A stretch of DNA of 64,000 bases from an uncultured Eubacteriales bacterium. Lineage in GTDB: Bacteria > Bacillota > Clostridia > Lachnospirales > Lachnospiraceae. Within the stretch, counting starts at the first letter, position 1, and every line of letters begins with the position of its first letter. Shown here piece by piece: positions 1 through 9,184 of the stretch. The stretch spans positions 186,001 through 250,000 of the forward strand of contig OMWV01000037.1 in assembly GCA_900314845.1 (NCBI GenBank), read 5' to 3'. The notes under the pieces are model-generated. The model was given only the letters and a program-made list of their open reading frames with translations, had not been told where the DNA came from and did no database searches. Made by a program: the position numbers and the translations under genes.

Positions 1-2000
1 CGAATACAAATATCATAGCGGATATGATAGACTCCATAAAACCCGTACGCCCGGATAAATGTCCTCCCGTCATAGAGGATTCCGATAAGATCCTCCGCGA
101 TATCTGCTACAACAGGGCTCATGAGATATATGGGGATGACCTCCCTCAGATCGTCGTTGACAGAATGGAGAAAGAGCTCAGCTCCATCATAGGAAACGGT
201 TTTGCCGTTATGTATATCATAGCCCAGAAATTGGTATGGAAATCCGTGGCAGACGGCTATCTGGTCGGCTCGAGAGGTTCCGTTGGCTCCTCCCTTGTCG
301 CTTACCTGGCAGGGATCACAGAGGTAAATTCTCTCCAGGCCCACTATCTGTGCAAGAAGTGCCACTATGTAGATTTTGATTCCGATTACGTCAAAAGCTT
401 TGCCGGAAGGTCAGGCTGTGATATGGAGGACAAGGTCTGCCCCGTATGCGGCAGCCCCCTCTCAAAAGAGGGCCATGATATCCCCTTCGAGACATTCCTG
501 GGATTTAAGGGAAACAAGGAGCCGGATATCGACCTGAATTTCTCCGGAGACTACCAGAGCAAGGCGCACGCCTACACAGAGGTAATATTTGGCAAAGGCA
601 AGACATTCCGGGCGGGAACTGTCGGCACTCTGGCCGACAAGACCGCCTACGGATATACCATGCACTATTTTGAAGAACATGGTCTTCACAAGCGGTCCTG
701 TGAGATCGGAAGGCTTGCCGCGGGCTGTGTCGGGGTAAAGAGGACAACCGGCCAGCACCCGGGCGGGATCATTGTTGTGCCCCACGGGGAAGAGATCTAC
801 TCCTTTACCCCTGTCCAGCATCCGGCAAATGATCAGACGACCCGGATCGTCACAACTCACTTTGATTACCATTCCATAGACCACAACCTGCTAAAGCTCG
901 ACATACTGGGTCATGATGATCCGACCATGATCCGAATGCTTGAAGACCTGACAGGAGTGGACGCGACAAAGATCCGCCTGGACGACCCGGACGTTCTCTC
1001 CCTCTTCCATGGGCTGGACGCCCTGGGGATCAGCCCGGATGATATAGGGGGGACAGACCTGGGCTCCCTGGGAATCCCCGAGTTCGGCACAGAATTCGCC
1101 ATGCAGATGCTAAGGGACACGAAGCCGCAGGCATTTTCCGACCTGGTCCGCATCGCCGGGCTGGCCCATGGCACGGATGTATGGCTGGGCAATGCCCAGA
1201 CCCTGATAAAAGAGGGAAAGGCCGTCATATCGACCGCCATCTGTACCCGTGACGACATCATGATCTATCTGATCGGAAAGGGAATGGATTCCGAACAGAG
1301 CTTTAAGATCATGGAAGCCGTGCGAAAAGGGAAAGGTCTGAAGCCGGAATGGGAAAAGCTCATGGTCGAGCATGGTGTTCCGGACTGGTATATCTGGTCC
1401 TGCAAAAAGATCAAATACATGTTCCCCAAGGCCCATGCCGTTGCCTACGTTATGATGGGCATGAGGATAGCCTGGTTTAAGATCCATATGCCCCTGGCCT
1501 ATTATGCCGCCTTCTTCACCATAAGGGCGACAGCCTTCAATTACAGTCTCATGTGCATGGGCAAACCCCTGCTCGATGAGAAGATAAAGATCTATAAGGA
1601 AGCAGTGGACAGGTCAAAGAAGGAAAAGGGAGCCCAGAAGGTCACCCAGAAGGACAAGGATACCTTAAGAGATATGAAGATCGTACAGGAATTTTATGCC
1701 AGAGGCTTTGAATTCCTGCCCATCGATCTCTACCGGTCAGACGCCATAAAGTTCCAGATAGAAGACGGCAGGCTCCTGCCACCCTTTATGGCGATAGACG
1801 GGATGGGACTCATCGCCGCCCAGTCTCTGTGCGACGCGGCAAAGGGAGAACCCTTCCTGTCAAAGGATGATATCAAGCAGAGGGCAAAGATCAGCCAGAG
1901 CGTCATTGATACCATGTCAGACATGGGAATCCTGGGAGACCTTCCTCAGTCCAGCCAGATGTCTATTTTTGACTATGGCCTGGTCTCCGATGACAGATAA
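1..2000 (+). CDS. polC: DNA polymerase III PolC-type, C-terminal part (5' end outside window)
   Basis: This is the C-terminal 665 residues of the Gram-positive replicative DNA polymerase. The reading frame is open to the left edge: codons before the first internal ATG (position 24) encode NTNIIAD, which fits the PolC sequence preceding the palm/fingers region, so the gene continues upstream. A Cys4 zinc element is visible (CKKCHY and CPVCG, about residues 118-150 of the fragment), followed by the conserved PDIDLNFSGDYQ motif with catalytic carboxylates, then TTGQHPGGI and FPKAHAVAYVMM. The fragment therefore includes the polymerase active site, fingers and C-terminal duplex-binding part. The stop codon is 23 bases before the next gene, suggesting co-transcription. 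Family assignment is near certain. Confidence 0.96.
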   Translation, partial: NTNIIADMIDSIKPVRPDKCPPVIEDSDKILRDICYNRAHEIYGDDLPQIVVDRMEKELSSIIGNGFAVMYIIAQKLVWKSVADGYLVGSRGSVGSSLVAYLAGITEVNSLQAHYLCKKCHYVDFDSDYVKSFAGRSGCDMEDKVCPVCGSPLSKEGHDIPFETFLGFKGNKEPDIDLNFSGDYQSKAHAYTEVIFGKGKTFRAGTVGTLADKTAYGYTMHYFEEHGLHKRSCEIGRLAAGCVGVKRTTGQHPGGIIVVPHGEEIYSFTPVQHPANDQTTRIVTTHFDYHSIDHNLLKLDILGHDDPTMIRMLEDLTGVDATKIRLDDPDVLSLFHGLDALGISPDDIGGTDLGSLGIPEFGTEFAMQMLRDTKPQAFSDLVRIAGLAHGTDVWLGNAQTLIKEGKAVISTAICTRDDIMIYLIGKGMDSEQSFKIMEAVRKGKGLKPEWEKLMVEHGVPDWYIWSCKKIKYMFPKAHAVAYVMMGMRIAWFKIHMPLAYYAAFFTIRATAFNYSLMCMGKPLLDEKIKIYKEAVDRSKKEKGAQKVTQKDKDTLRDMKIVQEFYARGFEFLPIDLYRSDAIKFQIEDGRLLPPFMAIDGMGLIAAQSLCDAAKGEPFLSKDDIKQRAKISQSVIDTMSDMGILGDLPQSSQMSIFDYGLVSDDR

Positions 2001-2023
2001 GACAAAGATCAGGGGTATGAGAA

Positions 2024-3988
2024 ATGTCAGAGAAAAAAAGAAGAGATAAAAGTATAAAAAAGGACAGGAAAAATCTTTCCGGGGCATGGATCTATCTGAC
2101 CGTCATGGCAGCATTTTTCATATACAGCCTGGCATCGGGAGCAGACACCAGCCCCTGGCTGGTCCTGTCCGCCGGGCTGATCGCCGGAGTATTTTTCTTC
2201 AACAGGAAGGTAGAAGTTCTGCCTCTGCCGGTTCAGATCATCTGTCTTTTAGCGTCTCCGGCTCTTATCTTCATGCTGACGGAATCCTATACCCACGGCC
2301 TGTATCAGATGTGGGTCGGGCCTGTCTTCTTTAACATCGTCATCTATTACCTGATCGGGGCCTTTCTTTTTACTCTGCTGGGGAGCGCAAAAATGGCTGT
2401 CCGCGTCCATGCCCTTGTCATGGCTGCCCTGGGAGGATTCAATTATTTTGTCATCCTCTTCCGGTCATCCCCCGTCGTCCCCTGGGATATCTACTCCGTA
2501 AGGGTGGCAGCTTCCGTGGCAGACAATTTCCGCTATACGATCAGCGTGAGGGCACTGAACGTCGTGCTCCTTTTTATCGCCCTGAACGCTGTCTGCGGGA
2601 AAATGACGATCCGGATAAAGAAAAAGCTGGTCAGGGCAGCAGTTCCCGCCGCCAGCCTGGCAGCATTTCTGGTGATATGTTCTTATGTTCAGACAGACCG
2701 GGCCGCTGAGAGATTCACATTCGACACGACACTTTTTACACCGAATGTCTACTATCGAAATAACGGTTTTCTTCTGAGCTGGATCGTAAACATGCGGTAC
2801 CTGAATATAGAAAAACCTGCCGGCTATTCGGCGGAGGCGGCCGAGAAGGCGGCTTCATCCTTCAAAACAGAAACTTCTCAGACTGAAAAGACAGATATTC
2901 ATGACAAGCCAAATATCATAGTCGTCATGAACGAGGCTTTCTCGGATCTCAGTATTCTGGGAGATTACAGCACAAATAAAGAAGTGATGCCCTTTATTGA
3001 CTCTCTGAAGGAAGATACCCAGAAGGGCTGGTATTATTCTTCTGTAAAGGGCGGCAATACGGCCAATACGGAATTTGAATTCCTCACGGGAAATTCTCTC
3101 TACTTTCTGCCTGTCGGAAGCATTGCCTATCAGCAGTATATCCACGGCACTCTTCCCGCTATGAGCAGCCGCCTCTCCGGTCTGGGCTATACGTCCATAG
3201 CCATGCATCCCTATTACAGCAAGGGCTGGAACAGGGATAAGGTATATGATGATATGGGATTTGATGAAAAGTATTTCATAGACGATTTCACAGATCCGGA
3301 ATATCTCAGGCTTTACATCAGCGATCAGTCCACATATGACAAGATCATAGAGCGATATGAAGAAAAGGACAAAGATGAGAGGCTCTTTTTCTTCGATGTG
3401 ACGATGCAAAACCATGGCAGCTACTGGCGGCGCTACGATAATTTCACGCCGGATGTGAAGATAAGCGGAGCCTTCGGCACATATCTGACATCCACAGAAC
3501 AGTACCTGTCCCTGATCCGCAGGTCGGACCAGGCATTTAAAAATCTGGTCGATTATTTTAAAGGGCAGGACGAGAAGACCATCATCATCATGTTCGGCGA
3601 TCACCAGCCGGCGGACTATGTCGTTGACGCCGTGCAGGATACAGGGTCGGACACGCTCAAGGATCAGCAGCTGCGCTACAAGGTCCCCTATGTCATGTGG
3701 GCAAACTACGATATAGCTGAAGACCGGGACGATGTGACAAGCGCCAATTATCTGGGCGTAAAACTGATGAAGGCGGCAGGGCTCCCTCTGACAGGCTATG
3801 AGACCTTCCTTGACCGGCTTTCGGAGCAGATCCCTGTGATCACCGGCAATATGGCCGTGGATTCTTCCGGGGTCTTCCATGCCAGAGGTGATAAAGCGCT
3901 GGCAGACCAGCTCAGGCAGTACAGCATTCTGGAGTATAACGACATAGCTGATGCCAAAAACAGGATCAGCGGATTCTTTGACCAATGA
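2024..3988 (+). CDS. LTA synthase family membrane sulfatase/phosphotransferase
   Basis: A 654-residue polytopic membrane enzyme of the lipoteichoic acid synthase (LtaS) family. A basic N-terminus is followed by about five to six hydrophobic segments in residues 20-225, then an extracellular sulfatase-fold domain from about residue 290. That domain shows the start motif PNIIVVMNEAFSDL, the nucleophile region GGNTANTEFEFLTG (Thr as nucleophile in the family), and the metal-binding GDHQP near residue 525. Family members move phosphoglycerol-type groups from lipid onto polymers outside the membrane; the actual substrate here is not known. A ribosome site AGGGG lies 8 bases before the ATG. It sits between polC and rimP, where many Firmicutes have no such gene. 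Confidence 0.88.
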   Translation: MSEKKRRDKSIKKDRKNLSGAWIYLTVMAAFFIYSLASGADTSPWLVLSAGLIAGVFFFNRKVEVLPLPVQIICLLASPALIFMLTESYTHGLYQMWVGPVFFNIVIYYLIGAFLFTLLGSAKMAVRVHALVMAALGGFNYFVILFRSSPVVPWDIYSVRVAASVADNFRYTISVRALNVVLLFIALNAVCGKMTIRIKKKLVRAAVPAASLAAFLVICSYVQTDRAAERFTFDTTLFTPNVYYRNNGFLLSWIVNMRYLNIEKPAGYSAEAAEKAASSFKTETSQTEKTDIHDKPNIIVVMNEAFSDLSILGDYSTNKEVMPFIDSLKEDTQKGWYYSSVKGGNTANTEFEFLTGNSLYFLPVGSIAYQQYIHGTLPAMSSRLSGLGYTSIAMHPYYSKGWNRDKVYDDMGFDEKYFIDDFTDPEYLRLYISDQSTYDKIIERYEEKDKDERLFFFDVTMQNHGSYWRRYDNFTPDVKISGAFGTYLTSTEQYLSLIRRSDQAFKNLVDYFKGQDEKTIIIMFGDHQPADYVVDAVQDTGSDTLKDQQLRYKVPYVMWANYDIAEDRDDVTSANYLGVKLMKAAGLPLTGYETFLDRLSEQIPVITGNMAVDSSGVFHARGDKALADQLRQYSILEYNDIADAKNRISGFFDQ

Positions 3989-4022
3989 CAGGGCAAAAAC
4001 AGGATCAAATGACAAATAATCC

Positions 4023-4051
4023 TTGAAATGTCGTGTAAAAAGTGGTATAAT
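4023..4051 (+). promoter_or_regulatory. Promoter of the rimP-nusA-infB operon
   Basis: A -35 box TTGAAA (4023-4028) and a perfect -10 box TATAAT (4046-4051) are separated by 17 bases. This puts the transcript start near 4058, just ahead of the structured rimP leader. Confidence 0.8.
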
Positions 4052-4075
4052 GCTTGCGAAACATGGTGATTTTAG

Positions 4076-4103
4076 CAAAGAGTGGGCGAAAGTCCACTCT
4101 TTG
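4076..4103 (+). promoter_or_regulatory. Structured rimP leader: 12-bp hairpin with GAAA tetraloop
   Basis: The ten bases CAAAGAGTGG (4076-4085) are perfectly complementary to CCACTCTTTG (4094-4103). One G-U and one C-G pair extend the stem to a GAAA tetraloop (4088-4091). It lies in the transcribed leader, 36 bases before the rimP ATG. No T-run follows, so it is not an obvious terminator. It may be a protein-binding or stability element; its function is an inference. Confidence 0.65.
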
Positions 4104-4139
4104 TTCGTGATTAGATATTTTACAGGAGGTGTGGATCGA

Positions 4140-4604
4140 ATGTCAGGTAAAGATTATGTCAGCAAAACGGAAGAGCTTCTTAAGCCTATCCTGGATGAGA
4201 ACAATTTCGAGCTTGTAGACGTCGAGTGGGTCAAAGAGGGACCTGAAAGATATCTCAGGGCATATATTGACAAGGAGGGCGGCATCACTATCAATGACTG
4301 TGAGCTTGTGAGCCGCGCACTGAGCGACCTCCTGGATGAGAAAGACTTTATCTCTGAAAATTATATACTGGAAGTCAGCTCGCCCGGACTGGACAGACCG
4401 CTCAAGAAGGACAGAGATTTTGAAAGAAGTCTGGGCAAGGATGTGGAACTCAGGCTTTTCAGGCCGCTGAACGGGCAGAAGGAATATACAGGGCAGCTGA
4501 AGTCATTTGACGGTGAAACGATATGTATCGGGCTTGAAGACGGTGAGGATCTCACGGTAAGCAGGTCCGATATCGCGCGTATCAGGCTTGCATTTTCATT
4601 CTGA
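4140..4604 (+). CDS. rimP: Ribosome maturation factor RimP
   Basis: RimP (154 residues) assists maturation of the 30S ribosomal subunit in the cytoplasm. The N-terminal domain contains VDVEWVKEGPERYLRAYID and the typical DCELVSRALSDLLDE and YILEVSSPGLDRPL motifs; the C-terminal small barrel ends in RSDIARIRLAF. The frame is open 39 codons further upstream, but those codons lie across the promoter and leader hairpin, and the AGGAGGTG site (4122-4129) fits the ATG at 4140. It is the first gene of the rimP-nusA-rnpM-L7Ae-infB operon, the order known across Firmicutes. Confidence 0.95.
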   Translation: MSGKDYVSKTEELLKPILDENNFELVDVEWVKEGPERYLRAYIDKEGGITINDCELVSRALSDLLDEKDFISENYILEVSSPGLDRPLKKDRDFERSLGKDVELRLFRPLNGQKEYTGQLKSFDGETICIGLEDGEDLTVSRSDIARIRLAFSF

Positions 4605-4656
4605 TCCTGCAATGGCAGGCAGATAAAAAGCAGGATAAAAGATAGTGAGGTAAAAC

Positions 4657-5727
4657 ATGAAGACCAAAGATGTATACAATCCGCAGAAGGAATTGATCAG
4701 ATCACTGGACCTGATAGAAAAAGAGAAGGGGATCAGCAAGGATATTATTCTTGAAGCAATAGAGAACTCTCTGGTAGCCGCCTGCAAGAACGAGTACGGC
4801 AGCGCGGACAATATCCGTGTCAATCTCAACAGACAGACCGGGGAGATAAAGGTATTTGCCGACAAGACAGTAGTTGAGACAGTAGAGGATCCCGAATGCG
4901 AGGTAAATATCGGCGACGCCAGGATAAAAGACGCCGGCTATCAGCTGGGAGACATCGTCCCTTTTGAGATCGTCCCCAGAAACTTCGGCAGGATAGCTGC
5001 CCAGAAGGCAAAGCAGGTCGTCGTACAGAAGATCCGTGAAGAAGAGAGGAAATCTCTCTATGAGGAGTACCTGGCCAAGGAAAAAGGGATCGTGACCGGA
5101 GTTGTCCAGCGTATCAGCGATTCCAATATCTATGTGAACCTGGGCAATGTTGACGCGGTGCTCACGAAAAAAGAACAGGTACCCACGGAGGTATTCGAGC
5201 CCACAGACAGGATAAAGCTCTATATCGTCGAGGTAAGGAATACGACAAAGGGTCCCAGGGTTACCATATCCAGGACTCATAAGGATCTTGTAAAGAGACT
5301 CTTTGAGGAAGTGATAGACGAGGTCAGAGACGGCACAGTTGAGATCCACAGTATCTCCAGAGACCCCGGATCAAGGACAAAGATAGCCGTAAGCTCCAAC
5401 GACCCCAACGTTGACCCGGTAGGAGCCTGCGTCGGCAGGGACGGCATGCGTGTCGGCACGATCGTAGAAGAGCTCCGCGGTGAGAAGATAGATATCATCA
5501 GATGGAGCGACGACCCTGCGGAACTGATTGAGAATGCGCTCAGCCCGGCAAAGATCATCTCCGTAGATGTAGACGAGCTGGAGAAGTCTGCTTCCATCAT
5601 AGTACCCGACAACCAGCTGTCCCTTGCCATAGGCAAGAATGGACAGAATGCCAAGCTTGCCGCAAAGCTCACAGGATATAAGATAGATATAAAGAGCGAG
5701 CTGCAGGCCGGCCAGGATATGATCTGA
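4657..5727 (+). CDS. nusA: Transcription termination/antitermination factor NusA
   Basis: NusA (356 residues) binds RNA polymerase and modulates pausing, termination and antitermination. The N-terminal polymerase-binding domain begins with KEKGISKDIILEAIENSL. It is followed by an S1 domain (about 135-205, KGIVTGVVQRISDSNIYVNLG) and two KH domains, with PVGACVGRDGMRV and the C-terminal LAIGKNGQNAKLAAKLTG. It lacks the extra C-terminal acidic repeats of proteobacterial NusA, as is normal for Firmicutes. The site GTGAGG lies a few bases before ATG 4657. It is 52 bases behind rimP. Confidence 0.97.
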   Translation: MKTKDVYNPQKELIRSLDLIEKEKGISKDIILEAIENSLVAACKNEYGSADNIRVNLNRQTGEIKVFADKTVVETVEDPECEVNIGDARIKDAGYQLGDIVPFEIVPRNFGRIAAQKAKQVVVQKIREEERKSLYEEYLAKEKGIVTGVVQRISDSNIYVNLGNVDAVLTKKEQVPTEVFEPTDRIKLYIVEVRNTTKGPRVTISRTHKDLVKRLFEEVIDEVRDGTVEIHSISRDPGSRTKIAVSSNDPNVDPVGACVGRDGMRVGTIVEELRGEKIDIIRWSDDPAELIENALSPAKIISVDVDELEKSASIIVPDNQLSLAIGKNGQNAKLAAKLTGYKIDIKSELQAGQDMI

Positions 5728-5739
5728 CAGGGCGCAGCC

Positions 5740-6006
5740 ATGAAAAAGATCCCCATGCGGCAGTGCATCGGCTGCCGGCAGATGAAAAAGAAGCAGGATA
5801 TGATCCGTGTGATAAAGACCCCGGAGGGGGACATATGTATCGACGCGACCGGCAGAAAGAACGGCCGCGGAGCATATATCTGTCCGAATATGGAATGTCT
5901 TGAGGAAGCCATCCGGCACAAAGCCCTGGACCGGTCTTTCAAGATGCAGATATCTCCGGAGGTATACGAGCAGTTAAAAGAGGAGATGGACAGTATTGGC
6001 AGATAA
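5740..6006 (+). CDS. rnpM: YlxR/RnpM RNA-binding protein
   Basis: An 88-residue YlxR-family protein. The fingerprint is RQCIGCRQMKKKQDMIRVIKTP near the start and the GRKNGRGAYIC motif near residue 48, followed by a C-terminal helix. In Bacillus subtilis this protein (RnpM) binds the RNase P RNA and modulates RNase P activity; an RNase P RNA gene is also in this window at 50.0 kb. It starts 12 bases after the nusA stop and its 3' end overlaps the next gene by 11 bases, so translation is probably coupled. Confidence 0.93.
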   Translation: MKKIPMRQCIGCRQMKKKQDMIRVIKTPEGDICIDATGRKNGRGAYICPNMECLEEAIRHKALDRSFKMQISPEVYEQLKEEMDSIGR

Positions 6007-6310
6007 GATCTTATCTATGATAGGTCTTGCCGTCAAAGCCGGAAAACTCTGCACGGGAGAATTTGCGGTAGAGAGCGCCGTGAAAAAGGGCAGGGCCTTT
6101 CTGGTCATAGTAGCCGGCGACGCTTCACAGGCATCAAAAAAGTCATACCGCGATATGGGAAATTTCTATTCTGTGCCTGTTGTTGAGTACGGGACCAAGG
6201 AAAGTCTGGGGCATAGCTGCGGCAAGGAATACAGAGCATCCGCCGCTGTGACCGACGCAGGATTTGCAGCTCAGATTAAAAAACTGATTGAGAATAAAAT
6301 AGATCATTAA
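5996..6310 (+). CDS. rplGA: L7Ae/L30e-family ribosomal protein YlxQ
   Basis: A 104-residue member of the L7Ae/L30e/S12e/Gadd45 RNA-binding family (YlxQ), whose relatives bind kink-turn RNAs. Visible are ILSMIGLAVKAGKLCTGEFAVESAVKKGRA and LVIVAGDASQASKKS. The best start is a TTG at 5996, inside the end of rnpM; no in-frame ATG precedes the conserved N-terminus. The pair rnpM-ylxQ between nusA and infB is a standard Firmicute arrangement. Confidence 0.88.
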   Translation: MADKILSMIGLAVKAGKLCTGEFAVESAVKKGRAFLVIVAGDASQASKKSYRDMGNFYSVPVVEYGTKESLGHSCGKEYRASAAVTDAGFAAQIKKLIENKIDH

Positions 6311-6331
6311 TATATTTGACGGAGGTAGCCT

Positions 6332-9136
6332 ATGTCAAAAAAGATAAGAGTATTCGAATTGGCAAAGGAGTTGGGCAGGACAAGCAGAGATGTTATGGCT
6401 GCCATGAAAAAGCAGGGGATGAGGGTGGAAAGCCATGTAGCCATCGTTCCCGATGATATGGCAGAAAAGGTGAGGAAGACCCTGGGAGCAGAAGCGCAGG
6501 CAAAAAAATCGGCTCGGGCAAAAAGTACTGCTGCAGCCGGCACGGGATCTAAAACTGCCTCTGACAGATCTGCAGCCGGAACTCCCATTATTTCATCAGG
6601 AAAGGGCAAGGGTGCAACTCACGGCACAATAGACAGCAGGGGCAATTTTGTCATGGTATCCGACAGTCAGGAAAACCTTCCTGAGGCAGAGACAAAAGCA
6701 AAAGCCGGAAAAGCAGAAACCGCAAAGGCAGAACCTGCTAAGGCAGAGCCCGCCAAGACAGAGGCTGCAAAGACAGAACCCGCCAAGACGGAGCCTGCCA
6801 AGGCAGAGCCTGCCAAGGCAGAGCCTGCCAAGACGGAGCCCGCCAAGGCTGAACCTGTTAAGGCAGAACCTGCTAAGGCGGAAAGTGAACCCAGGCAGGA
6901 TCGCAGAGGCAATTTCGGCCAGCGAAGAGACCACTCCGGAGCAGCTTTCAGAAATGAAGGCGGCCAGCACAGAGAATATACAAGGCGCAGCGACGGCGAG
7001 CGCCCCGCAGGCAGAGGACAGGAGAGGTCATTTTCCAGAAATGAGGGCGGCCAGGGCAGAAGAGGTCCCGGCGCTCCCGCTCAGGGCAGAAATAACAGCA
7101 GCGGCAGAAGGGGTCCCGGCGCTCCCGGTCAGAACCGCCAGGGCAGGCATTTTAATCTCGGCTCTGCTATAAACAAGGAAGTTGTTCCCGCAAAGGACAG
7201 CGGCAAGGACAGCCGTCGGAATCATAAGAACAACAAGGACCGCGATAACAGGAGAAATGACCGCGATTTCGATGAGATAAACAGCAGAAAGAATTCATCC
7301 GCGAGGAAGAACCCCAGGAATGTTCCCGCTCATCAGAAGGATCACAGGAAACAGAATCCTGCTCCCAAGCCGGTCCAGGAGAAGGTAACCAGCATAGAGA
7401 TCCCCGAATCCATTACCATCCAGGAACTTGCCTCAAAGATGAAAGTTCCCGCGGCCCAGATCATAAAGAAGCAGTTCCTCGCAGGCAACGTGTATACCAT
7501 GAATACGGAGCTTACATACGATGAAGCCGAGGAGATCGCTCTTGATTTCGATATCCTCTGCGAGCACGAACCTGTCGTGGATGTGATAGAAGAGATGCTT
7601 AAGGAGGATGAGGATTCAGAGGAAGATATGATCGCCCGTCCGCCTGTCGTATGTGTTATGGGCCACGTCGATCACGGCAAGACCTCTATCCTCGACGCTA
7701 TCAGGAACACACATGTCACCAGCGGCGAAGCGGGAGGCATCACCCAGCATATCGGTGCATATGTTGTAAATATAAAAGGACAGAAGATCACATTCCTCGA
7801 TACGCCCGGCCATGAGGCATTTACGGCCATGAGACTGAGAGGCGCGCAGTCTACAGATATAGCTATCCTTGTCGTCGCGGCAGACGACGGCGTCATGCCC
7901 CAGACCATAGAGGCAATAAACCATGCCAAGGCAGCCGGCATCGATATCATTGTTGCCATAAACAAGATAGATAAACCGGGCGCAAATGTAGACAGAGTAA
8001 AGCAGGAGCTTATGGAGTATGAGCTTGTCGCGGAAGACTGGGGCGGCAAGACCATCATGGTTCCTGTGTCAGCTCATACAGGCGAAGGACTTGACGATCT
8101 GCTGGATATGATCCTCCTGGATGCTGAAGTTCTGGATCTGAAAGCAAATCCCAACAGAAAGGGACGCGGACTTATCCTTGAGGCTCAGCTGGATAAGGGA
8201 CGCGGCGCCGTTGCAACGGTTCTCGTGCAGAAAGGTACTCTGCATGTAGGCGATAATGTGACATGCGGTACGGCCTTCGGCAAGATCCGTGCCATGATAG
8301 ATGACAAGGGCAGAAGAGTAAAGAGCGCCGGCCCCTCGACCCCTGTAGAGGTCCTCGGACTGGATGCAGTACCTCAGTCCGGAGATGTCTTCCTGGCAAC
8401 AGACTCAGAGAAAGAAGCCCGCTCCATGGCTGAGACATTTATCGCTACAAATAAGGAAAAGCTTCTTCAGGAGACAAAGTCCAGGCTTTCGCTGGAGAGC
8501 CTCTTTGACCAGATAAAGGAAGGCCAGGTCAAGGAACTCAATATCGTCGTGAAGGCAGATGTACAGGGTTCTGTCGAAGCTGTCAAGCAGAGCCTTACAA
8601 AGCTCTCAAATGATGAGGTCGCAGTCAAAGTCATACATGGCGGCGTTGGCGCGATCAACGAATCCGATGTCATTCTTGCATCCGCGTCGAACGCGATCGT
8701 TATCGGCTTTAACGTTCGTCCTGACAATCAGGCCAAGGCTACCGCAGAGCAGGAGAACGTGGACATCAGGCTTTACAGAGTCATTTACAACGCGATCGAA
8801 GATATAGAGGCGGCTCTCAAGGGTATGCTGGAGCCTGAATTCAGAGAGAAGGTCATCGGACATGCCGAGGTACGTCAGACATACAAAGTCTCCGGTGTGG
8901 GAACGATCATCGGCGGTTATGTAAACGACGGTCAGATCACAAGATCCTGCAAGGCAAGACTGATCCGTGACAATGTTGTACTCTATGACGGAGAACTTGG
9001 ATCACTCAAACGTTTCAAGGATGACGTGAAAGAAGTAAATGCCGGCTTTGAATTCGGTATGTCTTTCGATAAATATAACGATATCAAGGAAGGCGATCAG
9101 GTCGAGGCCTATATCATGGAGGAAATCCCCCGCTAG
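6332..9136 (+). CDS. infB: Translation initiation factor IF-2
   Basis: IF-2 (934 residues) is the GTPase that places initiator tRNA on the ribosome. The N-terminal IF2_N helix domain (residues 1-55) is followed by a long disordered linker (about 60-350) made of a pentapeptide repeat and a Gly/Arg/Asn-rich part. A second IF2_N segment lies near 370-420. The GTPase domain shows [14 protein letters not shown] (from about residue 444), [12 protein letters not shown] and NKIDKPGA, and domains II-IV complete the factor. Start ATG 6332 follows GACGGAGGTAG. The catalytic and C-terminal parts look complete; only the linker is unusual in composition. Confidence 0.98.
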   Translation: MSKKIRVFELAKELGRTSRDVMAAMKKQGMRVESHVAIVPDDMAEKVRKTLGAEAQAKKSARAKSTAAAGTGSKTASDRSAAGTPIISSGKGKGATHGTIDSRGNFVMVSDSQENLPEAETKAKAGKAETAKAEPAKAEPAKTEAAKTEPAKTEPAKAEPAKAEPAKTEPAKAEPVKAEPAKAESEPRQDRRGNFGQRRDHSGAAFRNEGGQHREYTRRSDGERPAGRGQERSFSRNEGGQGRRGPGAPAQGRNNSSGRRGPGAPGQNRQGRHFNLGSAINKEVVPAKDSGKDSRRNHKNNKDRDNRRNDRDFDEINSRKNSSARKNPRNVPAHQKDHRKQNPAPKPVQEKVTSIEIPESITIQELASKMKVPAAQIIKKQFLAGNVYTMNTELTYDEAEEIALDFDILCEHEPVVDVIEEMLKEDEDSEEDMIARPPVVCVMGHVDHGKTSILDAIRNTHVTSGEAGGITQHIGAYVVNIKGQKITFLDTPGHEAFTAMRLRGAQSTDIAILVVAADDGVMPQTIEAINHAKAAGIDIIVAINKIDKPGANVDRVKQELMEYELVAEDWGGKTIMVPVSAHTGEGLDDLLDMILLDAEVLDLKANPNRKGRGLILEAQLDKGRGAVATVLVQKGTLHVGDNVTCGTAFGKIRAMIDDKGRRVKSAGPSTPVEVLGLDAVPQSGDVFLATDSEKEARSMAETFIATNKEKLLQETKSRLSLESLFDQIKEGQVKELNIVVKADVQGSVEAVKQSLTKLSNDEVAVKVIHGGVGAINESDVILASASNAIVIGFNVRPDNQAKATAEQENVDIRLYRVIYNAIEDIEAALKGMLEPEFREKVIGHAEVRQTYKVSGVGTIIGGYVNDGQITRSCKARLIRDNVVLYDGELGSLKRFKDDVKEVNAGFEFGMSFDKYNDIKEGDQVEAYIMEEIPR
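6713..6877 (+). repeat. Tandem 15-base repeat encoding (A/T)EPAK units in IF-2
   Basis: Eleven consecutive five-residue units of the form (A/T)E(P/T/A)(A/V)K occupy IF-2 residues 128-182. The DNA copies are similar but carry scattered third-position and A/T-for-A changes, so this is an imperfect tandem repeat likely to vary in copy number between strains. It lies in the flexible linker, where length changes should be tolerated. Confidence 0.85.
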
Positions 9137-9184
9137 GCAGACGGCGCGTGAAGCTATCCATATGAAATGGAAAGGTATCTCAGG

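Noticed and set aside
2855-4078. 407-codon open frame on the minus strand
   Set aside because: It lies antisense to the first sulfatase gene, has no family motifs or ribosome site, and follows the codon pattern of the opposite strand.
4023-4139. Upstream extension of rimP
   Set aside because: The extra 39 codons run over the promoter and leader hairpin; the ribosome site and family start support 4140.
6667-6912. Ala/Gly/Ser-repeat open frame on the minus strand inside infB
   Set aside because: It is only the reverse reading of the IF-2 pentapeptide repeat.
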